Shown here one piece after another: positions 60,015 through 64,000 of a stretch of DNA of 64,000 nt. Each line of letters opens with the position of its first letter. The stretch's first letter is position 1. A model generated the notes under the pieces. It searched no databases. It saw nothing but the letters and a program-made list of their open reading frames with translations, and was not told the DNA's origin. This stretch comes from an uncultured Collinsella sp. (GTDB lineage Bacteria; Actinomycetota; Coriobacteriia; Coriobacteriales; Coriobacteriaceae): positions 69,116 through 133,115 of the forward strand of contig CAADUO010000063.1 in assembly GCA_900752215.1 (NCBI GenBank), given 5' to 3'. Both the position numbers and the translations under genes were made by a program.

Positions 60015-62066
60015 ATGCAGGAGGCATGGGAAGGCTTCAAGGAAGGTATCTGGACGGGAGAGGTTGACGTCCGAGACTTCATCCAGAAGAACTACACCCC
60101 CTACGAGGGCGATGAGTCGTTCCTCGTAGGTCCGACCGAGCGTACCAAGGAGCTGTGGGGCGAGGTTCTCGACCTGCTGCTTAAGGAGCGCGAGCAGGGT
60201 GGTGTCCTCGATATGGACACCAAGACCGTCACGGGTATCGTGAGCCACCCCGCTGGCTACATCGATAATGCCCATCGCGACAAGGAGACCATTGTTGGCC
60301 TCCAGACCGACAAGCCGCTCAAGCGCGCGCTGCACGTCAACGGTGGTATCCGCATCGCTTGCCAGGCTGCCAGCCAGCACGGCTACAAGGTCGACGAGAA
60401 CGTTGTCGAGCGCTACACCTTCGAGCGCAAGACCCACAACGCTGGCGTCTTCGATGTCTACACCCCCGAGATGCGTGCTTGCCGCTCGGCTCACATCATC
60501 ACCGGTCTGCCCGATGGCTATGGCCGCGGCCGCATCATCGGCGACTACCGTCGTGTTGCCCTGTACGGCGTCGACTACCTGATCAAGGACAAGGAGGCCC
60601 AGAAGGCTTCCACTCCGACGGTCATGACCGCCGACAACATCCGCGATCGCGAGGAGCTGCAGGAGCAGATCCGCGCCCTCGGCGAGCTCAAGATGATGGC
60701 CGAGACCTATGGTTTCGATATTTCCAACCCTGCTACCAACACGCAGGAGGCCATCCAGTGGATGTACTTCGCCTACCTTGCTGCCGTCAAGGAGCAGAAC
60801 GGCGCCGCTATGTCCATCGGCCGTACCTCTACGTTCATCGACATCTATGCTGAGCGCGACCTTGCCAACGGTACCTTCACCGAGGAGCAGATCCAGGAGT
60901 TCGTGGATCACTTCATCATGAAGCTCCGCATGGTCAAGTTTGCCCGTACCCCCGAGTACCAGGCCCTGTTCACCGGCGACCCGCAGTGGGTCACCGAGTC
61001 CATCGGCGGCATGGGTGTTGACGGCCGTACGCTCGTTACCAAGATGAGCTACCGCTACCTGCACACGCTCGAGAACATGGGTACCAGCCCCGAGCCCAAC
61101 ATGACCGTTCTGTGGTCGACCCGTCTGCCCGAGAACTTCAAGAAGTTCTGCGCCAAGACTTCTGTCGCCAGCTCCTCGATCCAGTACGAGAACGACGACC
61201 TCATGCGCGTTTACCACGGCGACGACTACGGCATCGCCTGCTGCGTGTCCTCCATGCGCATCGGCAAGGAGATGCAGTTCTTCGGCGCCCGTGCCAACCT
61301 GGCCAAGTGCCTGCTCTACGCGCTCAACGGCGGTGTTGACGAGGTCTCCAAGAAGCAGGTCGGCCCCAAGTATCGCGCCGTCGAGGGCGATACGCTCGAT
61401 TACGACGACGTTGTGGCCAAGTACAACGACATGATGAAGTGGCTCGCTGGCGTGTACGTCAACTCGCTGAACATCATCCACTACATGCACGATAAGTACT
61501 GCTACGAGCGCATTCAGATGGCTCTGCACGACAAGCACGTGCACCGCTGGTTCGCTACGGGCATCGCTGGCCTTTCCGTCGTGGCTGACTCCCTGTCCGC
61601 CATCAAGTACGCCAAGGTCCACCCCGTCCGTGACGAGAACGGCATCATCGTCGACTTCGAGACCGAGGGCGAGTTCCCCAAGTACGGTAACGACGACGAC
61701 CGCGTCGACCAGATCGCTCACGACGTTGTGCACCAGTTCATGGAGTACATCCGCATGAACGACACCTACCGCAACTCCGTGCCCACGACCTCGGTTCTGA
61801 CCATTACCTCCAACGTCGTGTACGGTAAGAAGACCGGCTCCACGCCCGACGGCCGCAAGGCTGGCCAGCCGTTCGCCCCGGGTGCTAACCCCATGCACAA
61901 GCGCGATAGCCACGGCGCCATCGCTTCGCTGTCTTCGGTTTCCAAGCTCCCGTTCCGCGATGCTCAGGACGGCATCTCCAACACCTTCTCCATCATCCCG
62001 AGTGCGCTCGGCAAGGAGGACCAGGTGTTCTTTGGCGATATCGACCTTGATCAGCTGGGCGAGTAA
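60015..62066 (+). CDS. pflB: pyruvate formate-lyase, catalytic part without the glycyl-radical domain
   Basis: 683 aa against about 750-760 for PFL. It cleaves pyruvate with CoA to acetyl-CoA and formate. The adjacent catalytic cysteines are present (YGIACCVSSM, residues 409-410), and the sequence follows PFL closely to DGISNTFSIIPSALGKEDQ. It then stops where other PFLs continue into the C-terminal radical-bearing domain. That domain is encoded separately at 62152. AGGAG lies 12 bases before the start. It should be active only in complex with the downstream subunit and a PFL activase, which is not in the window. Confidence 0.93.
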   Translation: MQEAWEGFKEGIWTGEVDVRDFIQKNYTPYEGDESFLVGPTERTKELWGEVLDLLLKEREQGGVLDMDTKTVTGIVSHPAGYIDNAHRDKETIVGLQTDKPLKRALHVNGGIRIACQAASQHGYKVDENVVERYTFERKTHNAGVFDVYTPEMRACRSAHIITGLPDGYGRGRIIGDYRRVALYGVDYLIKDKEAQKASTPTVMTADNIRDREELQEQIRALGELKMMAETYGFDISNPATNTQEAIQWMYFAYLAAVKEQNGAAMSIGRTSTFIDIYAERDLANGTFTEEQIQEFVDHFIMKLRMVKFARTPEYQALFTGDPQWVTESIGGMGVDGRTLVTKMSYRYLHTLENMGTSPEPNMTVLWSTRLPENFKKFCAKTSVASSSIQYENDDLMRVYHGDDYGIACCVSSMRIGKEMQFFGARANLAKCLLYALNGGVDEVSKKQVGPKYRAVEGDTLDYDDVVAKYNDMMKWLAGVYVNSLNIIHYMHDKYCYERIQMALHDKHVHRWFATGIAGLSVVADSLSAIKYAKVHPVRDENGIIVDFETEGEFPKYGNDDDRVDQIAHDVVHQFMEYIRMNDTYRNSVPTTSVLTITSNVVYGKKTGSTPDGRKAGQPFAPGANPMHKRDSHGAIASLSSVSKLPFRDAQDGISNTFSIIPSALGKEDQVFFGDIDLDQLGE

Positions 62067-62067
62067 C

Positions 62068-62090
62068 TATTGTTAGTGCTATACTAACAA
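62068..62090 (+). promoter_or_regulatory. hairpin between pflB and the radical-domain gene
   Basis: ATTGTTAG and CTAACAAT pair around seven bases directly after the pflB stop. It may adjust the ratio of the two subunits; there is no U run. Confidence 0.5.
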
Positions 62091-62151
62091 TAACGATTAC
62101 TGATTAGTGCGCCGGTTTCGGCCGGCGCCTATCGATCGAAGGAGACACATT

Positions 62152-62403
62152 ATGAAGGTTTCTGAAGTTTCCGAGACCCAGGCCGATAACCTGGTCCACA
62201 TGCTCGACGCTTACGCCGAAAAGGGTGGCCACCACCTGAACATCAACGTCTTCAACCGTGAGACGCTGCTTGACGCTCAGGCTCACCCCGAGAAGTACCC
62301 GCAGCTGACCATCCGCGTTTCCGGCTATGCCGTGAACTTCCACACGCTCACCAAGGAGCAGCAGGACGAGGTCATTGCGCGTACCTTCCACGACAAGTTC
62401 TAA
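62152..62403 (+). CDS. grcA: separate glycyl-radical domain of pyruvate formate-lyase (GrcA-like)
   Basis: 83 aa. Contains the PFL radical motif RVSGYAV with Gly58 and the conserved surroundings HHLNINVFNRETLLDAQAHP and YPQLTIRVSGYAV. GAAGGAGAC before ATG 62152 shows it is translated on its own. In E. coli the similar GrcA (YfiD) only replaces an oxidised PFL C-terminus; here the main PFL has no such domain, so this small protein must be an obligate subunit. Confidence 0.93.
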   Translation: MKVSEVSETQADNLVHMLDAYAEKGGHHLNINVFNRETLLDAQAHPEKYPQLTIRVSGYAVNFHTLTKEQQDEVIARTFHDKF

Positions 62404-62491
62404 AGGGATTTAACTCCCGCAGGATCGCCGGGGCTGTTTGGGCTACCTCCCAAAACGTCCTCGGACATGTCGGAAGCCCCCGCTGCGCGCT
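62404..62491 (+). repeat. left part of a terminator-type repeat, interrupted by an IS
   Basis: The stretch CGTCCTCGGACATG to CCCCGCTGCGCGC matches the left half of the element after the aldolase gene (CGTCCTCGGGCATG to CCTCGCTGCGCAC). The right half is missing where the IS begins, so the IS probably landed in the pfl terminator. Confidence 0.55.
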
Positions 62492-62538
62492 TGAACTGCC
62501 TCCCATTTCTTGGACATGAGAAATGGGAGGCTTTCTTT

Positions 62539-63030
62539 ATGCGCGTTGATTTGAGGGTGAAGCATGATGTCGAGGCCAGGAAGGCGGCCATAGGGCTCTT
62601 CGAGCTCGGGCACGGGTATAAATCCGCCGCGATTGCCCTTTCGCTTCCCGCGGAAGCCGTGAGAAGATGGCAGGAGATATACCGCGCATTCGGGAGCGAG
62701 GTGCTGCTGCGCATGGACGGAAAGCAGGGCAGGTACACATACGAGCAGAAGGTCGCCGCCGCCTCCGCCGTCGTCGACGGCGGTATGACGAAGACCGAGG
62801 CGATGGCGGCGTTCGGCATAATGTCGATGTCGCCGCTCAAGAAGTGGTGCGCGCTATACCGCCGGGGCGGCGCGGAGGCCCTGCGCCCGAGGCCCAAGGG
62901 CCGGCCGAGCGGTTCCAGGGCGAGGCCGCGGACCCGCGAGGAGGAGCTCGAGGAGCGGTGCCGTAGGCTCGAGGCCGAGGTGGCCTACCTAAAAAAATTA
63001 CGCGCCCTGGTCGAGAGGGACGGGCTCTGA
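62539..63030 (+). CDS. IS3-family transposase OrfA
   Basis: 163 aa from ATG 62539, preceded by GGGAGG. Two helix-turn-helix segments (AIGLFELGHGYKSAAIALSL and KTEAMAAFGIMSMSPLKKW) and a C-terminal leucine-zipper-like region (EEELEERCRRLEAEVAYLKK). Near the end the slippery run A-AAA-AAA (62991-62997) allows a -1 shift into OrfB to make the fused transposase. Confidence 0.9.
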   Translation: MRVDLRVKHDVEARKAAIGLFELGHGYKSAAIALSLPAEAVRRWQEIYRAFGSEVLLRMDGKQGRYTYEQKVAAASAVVDGGMTKTEAMAAFGIMSMSPLKKWCALYRRGGAEALRPRPKGRPSGSRARPRTREEELEERCRRLEAEVAYLKKLRALVERDGL

Positions 63031-63935
63031 CCAGGGCGAAGGCCGAAGCGGTCGCGGCCCTGCGCGCCGAGGGACACGCACTCGGGCACCTGCTCGCATG
63101 CGCCGAGCTCAAGAGGTCGACCTACTACTACGCCCTCGCGCACCCGCCGAGGCCCACGCGCCCCGAGCTCCGGGAGGCGGCCGCCGAGATCTTCTCGCGC
63201 ACCGCCAACGGCTGCGGGCACCGGCAGATAGCGATGTGCCTCAGGGCGGAAGAGGGGGCCGTGATAGCCGACAAGACCGTGCTCAAGATGATGCGCGAGA
63301 TGGGGATCCGCTGCGGGATCAGGCGCGAGACGGCCTACCACAGGTACAACTCGTACAGGGGCGTCGTCGGCAGGACGTTCGAGAACGTGATCGCGAGGGA
63401 TTTCGACGCCGGGGCCCCGTGGCAGAAGCTGGGGACGGACGTCACCGAGTTCAAGGTGGCTGGCGGTAAGGCCTACTGGGCCCCGACGCTGGACTTCTGC
63501 ACCAAGGAGATCGTGGCGAGCGACATATCGACCACGCCCGACATGGCCCAGCAGGTGAGGATGCTCGACGAGCTGCTGTCCAAGATCCCCGAGGGCGCCG
63601 CCCCGACCATGCACTCGGACCGGGGCTGGCAGTACCAGCACGCCTCATACACATCCAGGCTCGAGGCCGCCGGCATCGTCCAGAGCATGTCCAGGAAGGC
63701 GAACTGCATCGACAATGCCGCCACCGAGCAGCTCTTCGGCCACGTCAAGGACGAGTTCTACAGGGGCCGCGAGTGGAAGACGTTCGAGGATTTCAAACGC
63801 GACCTGGAGGAATACATAGTCCACTGGAACACGAGCCGGAGGCAGGTAAGATTGAAGGGCCTGACCCCGGAGGAGTTCCGGAATCAGGCCCTTGCGGCCT
63901 ATGGAGTGGGAAGGATAAACTGGACTTTCTTTTAA
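62997..63935 (+). CDS. IS3-family transposase OrfB (integrase part, by -1 frameshift)
   Basis: Open from the slippery site with no ATG, GTG or TTG near its beginning, so it is made as OrfAB. The rve-type DDE core is visible: LGTDVTEF (Asp), MHSDRGWQYQ (Asp) and NAATEQLFGHVKDEF (Glu), with the IS3-type ending LTPEEFRNQAL. The last residues (YGVGRINWTFF) may be native or may read into foreign sequence. Confidence 0.88.
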   Translation: MTRPGREGRALTRAKAEAVAALRAEGHALGHLLACAELKRSTYYYALAHPPRPTRPELREAAAEIFSRTANGCGHRQIAMCLRAEEGAVIADKTVLKMMREMGIRCGIRRETAYHRYNSYRGVVGRTFENVIARDFDAGAPWQKLGTDVTEFKVAGGKAYWAPTLDFCTKEIVASDISTTPDMAQQVRMLDELLSKIPEGAAPTMHSDRGWQYQHASYTSRLEAAGIVQSMSRKANCIDNAATEQLFGHVKDEFYRGREWKTFEDFKRDLEEYIVHWNTSRRQVRLKGLTPEEFRNQALAAYGVGRINWTFF

Positions 63936-63941
63936 GGATCC

Positions 63942-63998
63942 TCAAGCGTATTGCCGCTCGTATTCCACTGGAGACATGTAGCCCAGGGTGGAATGCAT
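63942..63998 (-). CDS. second IS3-family transposase, C-terminal end (partial)
   Basis: On the minus strand the last 18 codons read MHSTLGYMSPVEYERQYA-stop, the standard end of IS3-family OrfB proteins (HSTLGYLSPVEYE). The stop is only six bases from the stop of the first element's OrfB, so two different IS3 elements meet tail to tail. The rest lies beyond the window. Confidence 0.85.
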   Translation of the reverse strand: MHSTLGYMSPVEYERQYA

Positions 63999-64000
63999 GC

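Larger units (their letters stand above)
62492..63935 (+). mobile_element. IS3-family (IS150-like) insertion sequence
   Basis: The left end TGAACTGCCTCCCATTTCTT resembles IS150-type termini, and two overlapping ORFs are joined by a -1 frameshift. The right terminal repeat was not found before the second element begins, so the right boundary is uncertain. Confidence 0.8.

Noticed and set aside
60015..62403. Sequencing frameshift as the cause of the split PFL
   Set aside because: The two genes are separated by 85 bp with a hairpin and a proper GAAGGAGAC ribosome binding site, and the first chain ends with a few native-looking residues before its stop. A single indel would not create this.

Overview
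The window is GC-rich, about 60 percent by eye, and densely coded. It looks like a chromosome segment from a Coriobacteriia gut anaerobe, most likely Collinsella. This rests on the lac/tagatose gene set, the mannose- and lactose-family PTS genes, pyruvate formate-lyase and the codon bias; no 16S rRNA gene is present, so the assignment is inference.

Layout. 1-8.9 kb: amino-sugar and galactose genes, comprising a mannose-family PTS (EIIB tail, EIIC, EIID), a GntR/UTRA regulator, an AgaS-type deaminase, a NagA-type deacetylase, a flavodoxin-like protein, a LacX-like epimerase, a LacC-like kinase, a decayed nagA tail and a YhcH-family protein. 9-13.6 kb: tRNA-Thr, an orphan EIIB without its phospho-histidine, galM, a DeoR regulator (probable LacR) and a Fic protein. 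13.9-28.5 kb: three parallel loci, each with a LacI regulator divergent from a lactose-type EIICB and a 6-phospho-beta-galactosidase. 28.6-33.6 kb: the only lactose-type EIIA seen here, a membrane protein, lacA, lacB and a second lacX-lacC pair. 33.7-41.3 kb: galT, galK, a GalR-like LacI protein, a flavodiiron protein, a DeoR regulator and a class II aldolase. 41.5-47.7 kb: HAD phosphatase, AraC regulator, a NUDIX-Vsr fusion and a BceAB-like ABC transporter. 47.8-52.9 kb: a lower-GC island with a membrane LuxR-type protein, a permease-ATPase fusion and a small secreted protein, flanked by two copies of a ~300 bp repeat. 53-59.5 kb: DAHP synthase and a MarR-controlled heterodimeric ABC exporter. 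60-64 kb: a pyruvate formate-lyase whose glycyl-radical domain is a separate gene, then two IS3-family elements tail to tail.

Together the genes describe a galactose hub. Galactosides enter as 6-phosphates through EIIA/EIICB, are cut by LacG-type enzymes, and galactose 6-phosphate passes through LacAB, LacC and an aldolase. Free galactose goes through GalM, GalK and GalT, and galactosamine sugars through NagA and AgaS. Formate-lyase disposes of the pyruvate.

The least explained features are the split formate-lyase, the repeat-flanked LuxR/ABC/secreted-protein island, a family of exactly 57-nt palindromes repeated at an 80-81 nt period, the NUDIX-Vsr fusion, and the EIIB lacking its active-site histidine. 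Starts were chosen from visible ribosome binding sites and family N-termini. No searches were run.
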